Origin: Sphingobacterium olei
GTDB taxonomy: Bacteria; Bacteroidota; Bacteroidia; Sphingobacteriales; Sphingobacteriaceae
Reading direction: 5' to 3'
NCBI RefSeq assembly: GCF_005048855.1
Contig: NZ_SUME01000002.1
Span: forward strand, 62,001 to 126,000
Length of the DNA: 64,000 nt
In this document: piece after piece, positions 7,831 through 18,098 of the stretch
How the letters are laid out: every line of letters begins with the position of its first letter
How positions within the stretch are numbered: the first letter of the stretch is position 1
Program-made: the position numbers and the translations under genes
The notes under the pieces: model-generated
What the model was told of the DNA's origin: nothing
What the model saw: only the letters and a program-made list of their open reading frames with translations
Databases searched by the model: none

Positions 7831-9939
7831 TTATCTTGTAAATGCCATGGCTACACCGCCATCGACATTCAATACGTTTCCTGTTGATTTATTTAGCAGA
7901 CCTCCTGTAAAGGCAAAACATGCATTCGCGATATCGTCTGGCAAAATGATTTCATTCAACAAGGTACGCTTCGCATAATATGCAGGAAGCTCTTCAACCG
8001 TAACGCCATATGCCTTTGCACGGCCTTCTGCCCATCCGCCAGCCCAGATATTACTGTCTGAAATCACGGCGTCTGGATTTACTACGTTAACCCGAATGCT
8101 TGCGGCGCCCAATTCGGCCGCATTTAATCTACTCAGGTGTAACTGCGCCGCTTTTGCGCTACCGTATCCGGCATTATTTGGACCACTGACGAGTGCATTT
8201 TTACTGACGATATTAATAATATCACCGCCGACTCCTTGTGCTTTCATGGTACGTGTAGCAGCTTGAGTCACTAAAAATTGACCTTTAACCAACACATCAT
8301 ATAATAAATCCCAATCTTTTTGGGTATGGTCTTCGATCGTTTTGGAAATAGATAGACCCGCGTTATTCACAATAATATCGACCCCACCGAATGCCAATGC
8401 TGACTTGTCGAGGGCTTTTACAATCTGTTCTTCATTGGTTACATCCAGTACTGCGGTAGTAACTGCATCTTTTCCAAAGACTCCGATAAATTCTTCCTCT
8501 GCTGAAGCCAATCGCTCGGCATTCATATCATTCAGAATTACAACGGCACCTTCACTAGCAAATTTCTTTGCAATCGCTTTACCGATACCACCAGCACTAC
8601 CTGTGACTAAAGCAATTTTTCCAGATAACGCCTTTGGCTTTGGCATACGTTGCAATTTAGCTTCTTCCAACAACCAATACTCGATATTAAATGCTTCTTG
8701 CCGCGGCAACGAAGTATATTCACTGACGGCTTCGGAGCCCTTCATCACATTAATGGCATTGGTGTAAAATTCGGCTGCTACGCGTGCAGTTTGTTTATCT
8801 TTAGCAAAAGCAAACATACCCACACCTGGGTACAGGATAATTACCGGATTCTTATCACGGATAGCAGGACTATTGTCGTGCTTGCATGTTTCGTAGTAAT
8901 TGGTATACATCTCCCGGTAATCTTCGAAAAGAGGAAGAAGTTTGGCTTTGATAGCCTCTGCATCACTTAAGTCTTCTCCTTTGTCTAGATTTAAGATCAA
9001 AGGTTGAATCTTGGTCCTTAAAAAATGATCCGGACAGCTTGTTCCTAACGGTGCTAAACGCTCTAGGTCATTGGAGTTAATATATTCCAGTACTTTATCA
9101 TCGTCTGCAAAATGCCCGATCATATGGCGTTCGCTAGAGCAGAATCCTCTTAAAATAGGAGCTAATTTAGCGGCCTGTTGTTTACGGTCATCTGCAGCAA
9201 GGCTCTCTACTTTTTGTCCACCAAATACTGGGCGCTTTTTACCGTAATTCTGTTCTAAATATTCTGCACAGGTCTCGATAACATCCAAGGAATTTAGATA
9301 GCTTTCGTAAGCGGTATCGCCCCAGGTAAACAAGCCGTGTGACCCCAACATAATTCCACGGATTCCGGGATTCTGATCAAGACAGTCGCGCAATTGCAAT
9401 CCAAGATCAAAACCTGGCTTTTGCCAATCTACCCATCCGATTGTTCCGTTGAATAAATCCTGCGTGATCTGCTTACCGTCCTTTGCCGCAGCAATAGCTA
9501 TGGCTGCATCGGGATGCAAATGGTCAATATGTTTGAACGGCAAAAATCCGTGCAACGGTGTATCGATAGAAGGAGCTTTGGAACTTAGATCGAAGATACA
9601 ATGGTTGAACAATTCGACCATTTCGTCTTCGTGTTCGATACCTCTATATACTTTTTCAAGATCGCGTAAACGATCAACATATAATGCGGCAAGACCTGAC
9701 TTTTTTAATGTTCCGATATCTCCTCCTGATCCCTTGATCCACATCACTTCTACAGCTGCCCCGGTTAAAGGATCCTTATCTAGGAGCTTACATGAGGTAT
9801 TACCACCGCCATAGTTAGTGATTCTCAGGTCGGATCCCAATAGATTGGAACGGTATAACAATAACGCAACTTCGTCCCCTTCAAGCGATTTTGCCTTTTG
9901 TTCGTCCCACAAGTAATTTACGTGTTTATATGTTTTCAC
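7831..9939 (-). CDS. rhaEW: Bifunctional rhamnulose-1-phosphate aldolase / lactaldehyde dehydrogenase (class II aldolase-SDR fusion)
   Basis: A 702-residue fusion. Residues about 1-400 are a class II (zinc) aldolase with HLHPDAAIAIAAAK and GSHGLFTWGDTAYESY; residues about 435-702 are a short-chain dehydrogenase with nucleotide motif VTGSAGGIGKAIAKKF and catalytic YGSAK (AGYGSAKAAQLH). The aldolase half should split L-rhamnulose 1-phosphate into dihydroxyacetone phosphate and L-lactaldehyde; the dehydrogenase half should oxidise the lactaldehyde. The fusion is known from Bacillus and Chloroflexus as RhaEW. It starts 22 bp after the rhaT stop, so it is in the same operon. Some databases call this rhaD. 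Confidence 0.92.
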   Translation of the reverse strand: MKTYKHVNYLWDEQKAKSLEGDEVALLLYRSNLLGSDLRITNYGGGNTSCKLLDKDPLTGAAVEVMWIKGSGGDIGTLKKSGLAALYVDRLRDLEKVYRGIEHEDEMVELFNHCIFDLSSKAPSIDTPLHGFLPFKHIDHLHPDAAIAIAAAKDGKQITQDLFNGTIGWVDWQKPGFDLGLQLRDCLDQNPGIRGIMLGSHGLFTWGDTAYESYLNSLDVIETCAEYLEQNYGKKRPVFGGQKVESLAADDRKQQAAKLAPILRGFCSSERHMIGHFADDDKVLEYINSNDLERLAPLGTSCPDHFLRTKIQPLILNLDKGEDLSDAEAIKAKLLPLFEDYREMYTNYYETCKHDNSPAIRDKNPVIILYPGVGMFAFAKDKQTARVAAEFYTNAINVMKGSEAVSEYTSLPRQEAFNIEYWLLEEAKLQRMPKPKALSGKIALVTGSAGGIGKAIAKKFASEGAVVILNDMNAERLASAEEEFIGVFGKDAVTTAVLDVTNEEQIVKALDKSALAFGGVDIIVNNAGLSISKTIEDHTQKDWDLLYDVLVKGQFLVTQAATRTMKAQGVGGDIINIVSKNALVSGPNNAGYGSAKAAQLHLSRLNAAELGAASIRVNVVNPDAVISDSNIWAGGWAEGRAKAYGVTVEELPAYYAKRTLLNEIILPDDIANACFAFTGGLLNKSTGNVLNVDGGVAMAFTR

Positions 9940-9961
9940 ACCAATATAATTTTAAAAGTTA

Positions 9962-11035
9962 TTATTCTAATGTTTTCGCAAATCCAACAATACAGATGGA
10001 TAAAATAATGATGGCAATACCAGCGATGATGGAGCGGTAGGTAGCCTTACTCACGCCTTTCCATTCTTTCAGGAATATCCCCCATGCATTTGAAATCAAA
10101 ATGATAAATGCCATATGTAGAATCCATGAACTTGCGCCGTTTCCTAATCTACTTTCACCCATACCGTAGAAGAAAAACTGCAAATACCAAGTTGTACCCG
10201 CTAAGGCACACAGCAAGAAATTCTTACCCAATGGAGCCGACGATTTCTTATAATCTGAGAATGTCTTATTTTTCGCCAAAAGATACAGGCACCAAATAAA
10301 GTTTGTCGTAAATCCACCCCATAAAATCACGATATAGGTGACATTATTCTGGTACAGAAACTCACCATCATTGGGGTTTGCTGCCTTCCAAAGTTGATTG
10401 GCCACATCTGCCATAGGCTTGCCCGATTCAATTCCAAAATTAAAACAGGCACTCAGTATTCCTGAGATAATAGCTACGGTAATACCCAGCCCAAATTTAT
10501 ATTCTAACTGCACTTCACCAGAAAGGTTGGCGAGGCCTCTCTCTTTTAGTACACCGGCTTTTCCACAGAGGTAAATTCCCACGATACAGACCAATAAACC
10601 GACCATCACACAGATCCCCGCATTGGTGGTAAAGAAATAATCTATACCGTGCTTTCCATCGGCCTTGTTAAAAAAATAATAAATCGCAGGCATGAGGGAA
10701 CCAAAAACCATACTTAGGCCTAAAATCACACTGCTTCCTAAGGAAACGCCGAGATAACGCACACCCAGTCCATAGGTAAGTCCTCCAATACCCCATAGCA
10801 AGCCAAATAAAAAGGTATATCCCAAAATACTTGAATCTGTATTCTGGATAATCTCTACAAAATTCGGGATCGTTAAATACGCAGCAATTGGCGGTACGAT
10901 GATCCAAGAAAATAACCCTCCAAGAATCCACATGGCCTCCCAAGACCAGTCTTTGACTTTCTTATAAGGTACATAGAAGCTCCCTGATGCAAACCCCCCG
11001 ATAAAATGAAAAATTACTCCTGCTATTGCGTTCAT
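9962..11035 (-). CDS. rhaT: L-rhamnose-proton symporter RhaT
   Basis: A 357-residue polytopic membrane protein with about ten hydrophobic segments, matching the RhaT branch of the drug/metabolite transporter superfamily: GVIFHFIGGFASGSFYVPYK at the start, WGIGGLTYGLGVRYLG in the middle, and WGIFLKEWKGVSK near the end. It imports L-rhamnose across the inner membrane. It is first in the operon, which lets the cell take up rhamnose released in the periplasm by the pectin enzymes nearby. A tandem decamer about 60-80 bp upstream could be the operator. Confidence 0.92.
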   Translation of the reverse strand: MNAIAGVIFHFIGGFASGSFYVPYKKVKDWSWEAMWILGGLFSWIIVPPIAAYLTIPNFVEIIQNTDSSILGYTFLFGLLWGIGGLTYGLGVRYLGVSLGSSVILGLSMVFGSLMPAIYYFFNKADGKHGIDYFFTTNAGICVMVGLLVCIVGIYLCGKAGVLKERGLANLSGEVQLEYKFGLGITVAIISGILSACFNFGIESGKPMADVANQLWKAANPNDGEFLYQNNVTYIVILWGGFTTNFIWCLYLLAKNKTFSDYKKSSAPLGKNFLLCALAGTTWYLQFFFYGMGESRLGNGASSWILHMAFIILISNAWGIFLKEWKGVSKATYRSIIAGIAIIILSICIVGFAKTLE

Positions 11036-11096
11036 AAATTATTTAATATAATGTAGATTTATAAATGTGTCCCAAGATAAAACAGTCTGCCCATAC

Positions 11097-11116
11097 AACT
11101 GTTATGAACTGTCATG
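11097..11116. promoter_or_regulatory. Tandem 10-bp direct repeat upstream of rhaT
   Basis: AACTGTTATG (11097-11106) is followed at once by AACTGTCATG (11107-11116), 9 of 10 identical, one helical turn apart. Direct repeats of this spacing are typical sites for AraC-family activators such as RhaR. No such regulator is encoded in the window, so the role is inferred. Confidence 0.35.
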
Positions 11117-11155
11117 TCTTGTTAGGGAATCCAGATACGCTTTTTCTAAAATACG

Positions 11156-11176
11156 AAAGCCCTTTTTTAGGGCTTT
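11156..11176 (-). terminator. Hairpin downstream of the GH28 gene
   Basis: AAAGCCC and GGGCTTT form a perfect 7-bp stem around a TTTTTTA loop, 33 bp past the polygalacturonase stop and before the rhaT control region. The U-tract after it on the minus strand is short and interrupted (CGTATTTTA), so it is a moderate terminator at best. Confidence 0.5.
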
Positions 11177-11208
11177 GCACTGAGTAATAAGCGAATAAAA
11201 AGAAAGGG

Positions 11209-12663
11209 TTAAAACTTTTCGGATTTCTCCTTTTTGTTGTTGTTTGCACTTTCTATTGACTCGATGATTTTGCCGTTTATTTTGAAATTAGAGAAAACAA
11301 CGTTTTCTGTGTAATTGCTCTGAATAGGAACATCGACTCCATTAATTGACGAATTAATGACCGTAAAATTGGTTATTGGAGACTCTTTATAGGCATCTAT
11401 CAAAACACCAAATTTTCCGCCTTTTTCGACTTGTAGATTCTCTATCCATACATTTTTAATTTGTGGAAGGTGGTCGCCGGGATTCTCGTAGAACATATTA
11501 AAGCGAATAGCGGCCTCTTTATATGTACCGACCTTAATATTTCTGACATATAAGCCGTCTATTGTTCCTCCTCTTAGTGAGCTTGTCTTCAATCGGATAA
11601 CACGATCTAGCTCTGGGCTATCCATCTGAAGATTTTGCGCGAATATATTTTTTGCGCCTCCCGAAATTTCACTTCCGATCACTATACCGCCATGGCCATC
11701 TTTCATGATACAATTTTCTATAATAATATTTTCGGCTGGAACTGCTACATCCCGTCCGTCTTCATTGCGTCCGGATTTTATAGCAATGCAATCATCGCCC
11801 GTATCAAAATAACAGCCTGTTATGAGTACGTTTTTACTAGCTTCGGGATCACAACCGTCATTATTAGGACCGTGGGTAATGATCTTCACATCGCGTACGA
11901 TAACATTTTCACACAACACGGGATTGAGGTTCCAAAAAGGCGCATTGTTGATAGTAACATCGGCTATGACTATATTCTTCGATTGATAAGGTTGAATGAA
12001 TGGAGGTCTCAAGAAACCTCCCTCTCCATATATACGTTGCTCCACCGGCACACGGTCTTTCACCTGTTGTGTTAGTTGCTTCACAGAGGCCAATTGACTG
12101 TCCATTCCATCGACCCAACCGTATTCTTTTTTTGCCTTCCACGGCCACCAATGCGCATTATCAGCATTACCATCTAATATTCCATTTCCGGTTATGGCAA
12201 TATTCTCCACCTGATAGGCATAGATAAGGGGTGAATAGTTCATCAGATCCATACCCTCCCACCTGGATCTTACCATTGGCAAATAGTCTTGTGGATTACG
12301 GCTGAATATAATTTTAGACCCGTCTTCAAAATGCAGATTTACATTGGATTTCAAATGGATGGCTCCGCTTAAAAAGACACCTTTTGGAACCACCACTTTT
12401 CCGCCGCCATTTTCAGAACAGCGTGTGATGAGGTCATTGATGATAGCGGTATTCATAAATACACCATCACCTTTGGCACCATAATCAGTTATTAAATAGG
12501 CTTTATTTGCAAAAGTAGGTGCTACAATTAAAGCTCTAATACTGTCTAATTTCGTCCAAGGATCACTATCATGCTGTTGTGAACAAGCTTGCAACGAAAA
12601 AACAAAAAGAGCGAGAAAGAGTAGCGGAAAAAATCGATTCATAACGGATAAATTTATTGACAC
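11209..12663 (-). CDS. GH28 polygalacturonase lipoprotein
   Basis: A 484-residue right-handed beta-helix hydrolase of family GH28. The catalytic set is complete: NNDGCD (D269), TGDDCIAIKSG (D290, D291), GHGGIVIG (H324) and RLK (R357, K359). These enzymes hydrolyse alpha-1,4-galacturonosyl or related linkages in pectin. The lipoprotein signal FFPLLFLALFVFSLQAC puts it on a membrane; a start at 12642 (eighth codon) gives a more normal signal length than 12663. With the CE12 esterase and the rhamnose pathway it forms a rhamnogalacturonan theme. Whether it acts on homogalacturonan, rhamnogalacturonan or unsaturated ends cannot be told by eye. Confidence 0.9.
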   Translation of the reverse strand: MSINLSVMNRFFPLLFLALFVFSLQACSQQHDSDPWTKLDSIRALIVAPTFANKAYLITDYGAKGDGVFMNTAIINDLITRCSENGGGKVVVPKGVFLSGAIHLKSNVNLHFEDGSKIIFSRNPQDYLPMVRSRWEGMDLMNYSPLIYAYQVENIAITGNGILDGNADNAHWWPWKAKKEYGWVDGMDSQLASVKQLTQQVKDRVPVEQRIYGEGGFLRPPFIQPYQSKNIVIADVTINNAPFWNLNPVLCENVIVRDVKIITHGPNNDGCDPEASKNVLITGCYFDTGDDCIAIKSGRNEDGRDVAVPAENIIIENCIMKDGHGGIVIGSEISGGAKNIFAQNLQMDSPELDRVIRLKTSSLRGGTIDGLYVRNIKVGTYKEAAIRFNMFYENPGDHLPQIKNVWIENLQVEKGGKFGVLIDAYKESPITNFTVINSSINGVDVPIQSNYTENVVFSNFKINGKIIESIESANNNKKEKSEKF

Positions 12664-12733
12664 GGTTTATGTTTAAAGTGCCTAAAATATGGAAAAATTT
12701 GGACAGTCAATGTATATGTAAAAAAATAAACGT

Positions 12734-13363
12734 CTATTCCACAAGTTTTCCTTTCGTACTACGTCTCACTTGATCTAGGGTTACCCCAGCATGCAGTTCA
12801 ACGATTTTGAAGCCACCGTGAGGTAATACATCAAAAACTCCTAACTCGGTTACGATTTTCTTTACACATTTAGTACCTGTTAGCGGCAACGTGCAGGCGG
12901 AGAGTAATTTGGACTCACCTGCTTTATTTACATGCTGCATCGCTACAATAATATTTGCGGCACTGGCAACAAGGTCCATTGCACCTCCCATGCCTTTTAC
13001 CATCTTACCGGGAATCTTCCAATTGGCGATGTCGCCCTGTTCGGAAACTTCCATGGCCCCCAAAATAGTAAGATCAATTTTACGCGAGCGAATCATACCG
13101 AAGCTCATCGCCGAATCAAAGAAAACAGAACCGGGCAAAGTGGTAATGGTTTGCTTGCCTGCATTGATGTAATCCGCATCCTCGTCTCCTTCATATGGGA
13201 ACGGGCCCATACCTAACAAACCATTCTCACTTTGTAAGACTACGTTGATGTCATCTGAAATATAATTGGCTACCAGGGTTGGGATACCGATACCCAAATT
13301 TACATAATAACCGTCTTGTATTTCTGCGGCAATACGTTTGGCAATTCCATATTTATCTAGCAT
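12734..13363 (-). CDS. scoB: 3-oxoacid CoA-transferase, subunit B
   Basis: A 209-residue class I CoA-transferase beta subunit. The catalytic glutamate is in QSENGLLGMGPF (E46), and the glycine-rich GKMVKGMGGAMDLV segment is typical. With subunit A, 4 bp upstream, it moves CoA between succinyl-CoA and acetoacetate or another 3-oxoacid, a step in ketone-body or branched-chain acid breakdown. Complete and of normal length. It ends 71 bp before the GH28 gene with no clear terminator, so read-through into that gene is possible. Confidence 0.93.
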   Translation of the reverse strand: MLDKYGIAKRIAAEIQDGYYVNLGIGIPTLVANYISDDINVVLQSENGLLGMGPFPYEGDEDADYINAGKQTITTLPGSVFFDSAMSFGMIRSRKIDLTILGAMEVSEQGDIANWKIPGKMVKGMGGAMDLVASAANIIVAMQHVNKAGESKLLSACTLPLTGTKCVKKIVTELGVFDVLPHGGFKIVELHAGVTLDQVRRSTKGKLVE

Positions 13364-13367
13364 AATT

Positions 13368-14081
13368 TTAGTCTTTTGATCTGAAAGTTCGCTGCTCTAT
13401 TCGCTTCTCATAATTTTCGCCTTGAAAAATCCGGTGCACGTATATTCCGGGTGTATGAATAAAATTAGGATCTAATACGCCGGGCTCTACCAGTTCTTCT
13501 ACTTCGGCAATGGTAACCTTACCGCACATGGCCATTGCATGGTTAAAATTCTGCGCCGTTCCCCTATATACTAAGTTACCCATACGATCGCCCTTCCAGG
13601 CTTTTACCAGTGCAAAATCCGGCTCGAATGCGTATTCCATTAAATATTCCTTTTCTACGCCGTGGAATTTAAATGTACGGACTTCTTTACCTTCGGCCAC
13701 TTCTGTACCGACACCTGCGGGCGTATATACCACAGGAAGACCATACCCCCCTGCCATCAAACGTGTGGCTAAGGTTCCTTGGGGAACCAGCTCTACTTCC
13801 AACTCGCCACTCAACATCTGCCGTTCAAATTCTGCATTCTCACCGACATAGGAAGCGATCATTTTTTTGATCTGTTTACGTCCAAGCAAAAGTCCTAATC
13901 CAAAATCATCTACCCCAGCATTATTACTGATACAGGTTAATTCCTTAAGGTTCTCCGCTATCAACGCAGCAATAAGATTTTCCGGAATGCCACACAATCC
14001 AAATCCCCCAACAGCGATTGTCATTCCACTGCTAACCCCTCGTATTGCTTCGAATGCATTTAAAACACTTTTATCTACCAT
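13368..14081 (-). CDS. scoA: 3-oxoacid CoA-transferase, subunit A
   Basis: A 237-residue class I CoA-transferase alpha subunit with the CoA-binding segment [13 protein letters not shown] and the [20 protein letters not shown] stretch shared by ScoA/AtoD proteins. It is paired with scoB (4-bp gap) as in most bacteria. A short dyad, AAGGAT-TT-ATCCTT (14089-14102), lies 8 bp before the start codon on this strand and could be an operator or a leader hairpin. Confidence 0.93.
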   Translation of the reverse strand: MVDKSVLNAFEAIRGVSSGMTIAVGGFGLCGIPENLIAALIAENLKELTCISNNAGVDDFGLGLLLGRKQIKKMIASYVGENAEFERQMLSGELEVELVPQGTLATRLMAGGYGLPVVYTPAGVGTEVAEGKEVRTFKFHGVEKEYLMEYAFEPDFALVKAWKGDRMGNLVYRGTAQNFNHAMAMCGKVTIAEVEELVEPGVLDPNFIHTPGIYVHRIFQGENYEKRIEQRTFRSKD

Positions 14082-14192
14082 GGTTTATAAGGATTTATCC
14101 TTTTTGGTTCTACCTAATATCGTATTTTATTTGGAGCTATGCAATATATTTTCAAAATTTATGTTACATTTAAATAAATACACTATTTATCT

Positions 14193-14786
14193 ATGCTAAA
14201 ATTTATACATGCACTCACGTTTCTTTTGTTCATTTCATCTGCTTTTGGGCAAAAAATCAATCTTCAAGAGGCCTTGACAAAAAGCTCCATCGACAGTCAA
14301 TTCTATTATCTTAATATACTCTCACGTTCGCAGGATGCGGATTTTAAAATCATACGTAAAACCAACTTAGAGCGTGTACGTCAAAACACGCGCGATACGC
14401 TGAAGACATTACGTACGGAAATCCAGAACTTGAAACAATCGAGTTCGTCTTCTGTATCTGCCAACCAACAACTAACAGACAGTGTGCAAAATCTGCAGAC
14501 GCGGTTGGATGCCGAAAAATTAAAAACAGACAGTATATCCTTCTTTGGTATCGACTTCTCAAAAAGCGGATACCATACCCTTGTTTGGATCTTGATCATC
14601 GTACTTGCCGTAGCATTAATAGCGACACTCTTTGCTTTCCGTACAGCAAAGGTAGATACTGTAGCTTCTAAAAGGAACGCTGAAGAATTTCAAGAGGAAC
14701 TGCATGCGTACAAAAAGAAAGCATTGGAAAAAGAACAGCAGTTAAAAAGACAGCTACTTGATGAACAACTAAAAAGAAACTCTTAA
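14193..14786 (+). CDS. Small membrane protein with coiled coils, function unknown
   Basis: The 197-residue product has a signal peptide (LLFISSAFGQ), a polar helical region about 30-115 with heptad-like repeats (LKTLRTEIQNLKQ; DSVQNLQTRLDAEKLKTDS), one transmembrane helix near residues 130-148 (LVWILIIVLAVALIATLFAF) and a charged C-terminal helix rich in K and E. Topology would put the first coiled coil in the periplasm and the second in the cytoplasm. Proteins of this shape in the phylum are sometimes labelled tRNA methyltransferase; nothing here supports that. It stands alone between scoA (divergent) and atpD. Confidence 0.75.
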   Translation: MLKFIHALTFLLFISSAFGQKINLQEALTKSSIDSQFYYLNILSRSQDADFKIIRKTNLERVRQNTRDTLKTLRTEIQNLKQSSSSSVSANQQLTDSVQNLQTRLDAEKLKTDSISFFGIDFSKSGYHTLVWILIIVLAVALIATLFAFRTAKVDTVASKRNAEEFQEELHAYKKKALEKEQQLKRQLLDEQLKRNS

Positions 14787-14889
14787 TTTAATCGGGGGTT
14801 TCTCTATTATTAAATACGCAAAGTCGCAGACTCGAGATTGAGCAAATAAGCGGTTTAAAAAAAAACATTCATTTATTTAATGAAGAAGT

Positions 14890-14920
14890 TTTGCTTTTAG
14901 AATGATAAAACTTATTTTTG
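14890..14920 (+). promoter_or_regulatory. Bacteroidota-type promoter of atpD-atpC
   Basis: TTTG (14890-14893), a 19-bp spacer and TATTTTTG (14913-14920) match the consensus exactly. The start would fall near 14927, leaving a 58-nt leader before atpD. Confidence 0.65.
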
Positions 14921-14951
14921 CATTCCAAAATACAGATCGAATAATCTGTAA

Positions 14952-16487
<1,536 letters not shown>

Positions 16488-16493
16488 TTAGAT

Positions 16494-16592
16494 AGGAGAC
16501 ATTAGATAGGAGATAATAGACAGCAGAATCTCATATCTACTTTGAAAGCTAAGCGTTCTCAAATCTCACATCTCAAATCTTGTATCTAAAAA
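16494..16592. repeat. Degenerate short repeats between atpD and atpC
   Basis: The first half has AGATAGGAGA repeated (GATAGGAGACATTAGATAGG) and the second half has TCTCAAATCTCACATCTC, roughly its complement. The halves could fold back on each other. The same repeat style recurs at 19783-19930. Confidence 0.5.
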
Positions 16593-16593
16593 A

Positions 16594-16842
16594 ATGAAAT
16601 TAACAATTATTACTCCAGACAGATTAGCATACGAAGGCGAAGTAACTGCGGTTACGGTTCCGGGTTCTGCAGGGTCTTTTCAAATTTTAAAGGACCACGC
16701 GGCTATTGTGTCTACATTAGACGACGGTAAGGTCATTGTCAAAAAAGGTAATGATGAACAAGTGATCATTATTAAAGGTGGCGTGGTAGAAGTAAAGGAC
16801 AACAATATCATCGTTTTGGCAGAAGGAATTGTGCAAGACTAA
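16594..16842 (+). CDS. atpC: F1 ATP synthase epsilon subunit, short form
   Basis: An 82-residue protein covering only the N-terminal beta-sandwich of epsilon (LTIITPDRLAYEGEVTAVTV, then PGSAGSFQILKDHA and VVEVKDNNIIVLAE). It links the rotor to the c-ring. The C-terminal helical hairpin that can inhibit ATP hydrolysis in the roughly 135-residue E. coli protein is absent, a common state in this phylum. Followed directly by a strong terminator. Confidence 0.93.
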   Translation: MKLTIITPDRLAYEGEVTAVTVPGSAGSFQILKDHAAIVSTLDDGKVIVKKGNDEQVIIIKGGVVEVKDNNIIVLAEGIVQD

Positions 16843-16861
16843 TAAAAAATAACACGAGATA

Positions 16862-16903
16862 AACAGCCCTTAAGACTTCAAGTTTTAAGGGCTGTTTTTT
16901 TTA
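16862..16903 (+). terminator. Intrinsic terminator of atpD-atpC
   Basis: AACAGCCCTTAA (16862-16873) pairs with TTAAGGGCTGTT (16885-16896), with further inner pairing, followed by a run of eight or more T. It lies 20 bp past atpC. Confidence 0.9.
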
Positions 16904-17207
16904 TAGTTTTTTTGATAAAAAACTAATTTCAAGAAGAATTTTGACTTTTTGTCCCTTTTCTTACAACTTCGAAAAATATACCGATTTTAATTCTAGTCTA
17001 CAGGTAAACGAATTTAAATTTGTATATTTAAATAAAATCAATATTTAATTTCAAAAAAGTTATAAAATCAAAATAAAAAACTTTTTAAAAATAATATGAA
17101 TAGCTATTGTAAAGAATCTTAATTCGAGCTAACTTAACAATGTTATAATTTTGATTGACATAAGAGTTTTTGGGGAGGAACTTTTCATCACATAGAAATC
17201 AGAAAAA
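16904..17207 (+). promoter_or_regulatory. AT-rich control region of the ilv-leu operon
   Basis: This 304-bp stretch holds no gene. Two -7 boxes fit the consensus: TAAATTTG (17015-17022) and TAATTTTG (17146-17153). Each has only a TTC, not TTG, 20-21 bp upstream (16991-16993 and 17123-17125). The nearer one would give a leader of about 47 nt. No leader peptide rich in Leu, Ile or Val codons was found. Confidence 0.4.
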
Positions 17208-18098
17208 ATGCAGTACTACAATCAGAACACTTTAATTTATTTAAATGGCGAGTTTGTGAAAGCTCATGGTGCTGTCGTTGATCTATTTGGTCAATCACTT
17301 CATTATGGATACGGAGCATTTGAGGGTCTCCGGTCATACAGTACACACAATGGCACACGGATATTCAAAGCTGAAGAACATTTTGAGCGTTTAGAAAAAT
17401 CCTGTAATGCCATCAATCTTCCCTATTCTTGGAATAATAGGATGTTGATCGAAAAAACATATGAGCTATTGGCGGCGAATAATTTAAGATCCGCTTACAT
17501 CAGACCATTGGTTTTTTCCGGTTCCAATATGCATTTGATGACATCCACCGATGCAAATATAATGATAGCTGCATGGGAATGGGGACCATACTTAGGTCAG
17601 AATTTATTAAAAGTAAACATTTCCAGTATCGAGCGTCCTAACCCAAAGTCGTTTCGCGTAGATGCCAAGATATCGGGACAATACATTAATTCTATCATGG
17701 CTACCAGTGAAGCCATCAATAATGGTTTTGATGAAGCTTTACTCTTAGATCAAGATGGTTGTGTGGCGCAGGCTTCTAGTGAGAATATCTTTATAGAAAA
17801 GGATTTCAAAATCTATACCCCCCCCCTGGAAAATATTTTTCCGGGAATTACCCGTCAGACGGTTATTGATATCTGTAAAGATCTGAACTTTGAAATCATC
17901 GAGAAAAAACTAACGATAGATGATGTCTATCAGGCCGACAGTGCTTTTCTAAGTGGTACAGCGGCCGAGATCATCGGTGTAAAACAAGTCGATCATGTTA
18001 TATATAAAGAACATTGGGAAAACACGATAGGAGCATCTATCCAAAGAAAATATAAAAATTTAGTATTAGAGCAAGAGAATTATGAAGTCATCATCTGA
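17208..18098 (+). CDS. ilvE: Branched-chain amino acid aminotransferase
   Basis: A 296-residue class IV PLP aminotransferase. The PLP lysine is K154 ([12 protein letters not shown]), preceded by the family segment [12 protein letters not shown] and followed by [16 protein letters not shown]. It transfers amino groups between glutamate and the 2-keto acids of leucine, isoleucine and valine, the last step of all three routes. First gene of the operon; its last 17 bp overlap the start of ilvD, so the two are probably translated together. Confidence 0.95.
   Translation: MQYYNQNTLIYLNGEFVKAHGAVVDLFGQSLHYGYGAFEGLRSYSTHNGTRIFKAEEHFERLEKSCNAINLPYSWNNRMLIEKTYELLAANNLRSAYIRPLVFSGSNMHLMTSTDANIMIAAWEWGPYLGQNLLKVNISSIERPNPKSFRVDAKISGQYINSIMATSEAINNGFDEALLLDQDGCVAQASSENIFIEKDFKIYTPPLENIFPGITRQTVIDICKDLNFEIIEKKLTIDDVYQADSAFLSGTAAEIIGVKQVDHVIYKEHWENTIGASIQRKYKNLVLEQENYEVII

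Noticed and set aside
8342..8767. A 141-codon open frame on the plus strand inside the aldolase/dehydrogenase gene, and similar long antisense frames at 11635-12075, 28303-28707 and 46960-47403.
   Set aside because: Each lies antisense to a gene with clear family motifs, has no signal or family of its own and no promoter; they are shadows of the real frames.
16494..16592. Short repeat arrays in intergenic spacers as a CRISPR array.
   Set aside because: Units are 7-10 bp and degenerate, with no unique spacers and no cas genes nearby.
17096..17122. An eight-codon frame (MNSYCKES) upstream of ilvE as an attenuation leader peptide.
   Set aside because: It has no Leu, Ile or Val codons and no terminator/antiterminator pair follows.
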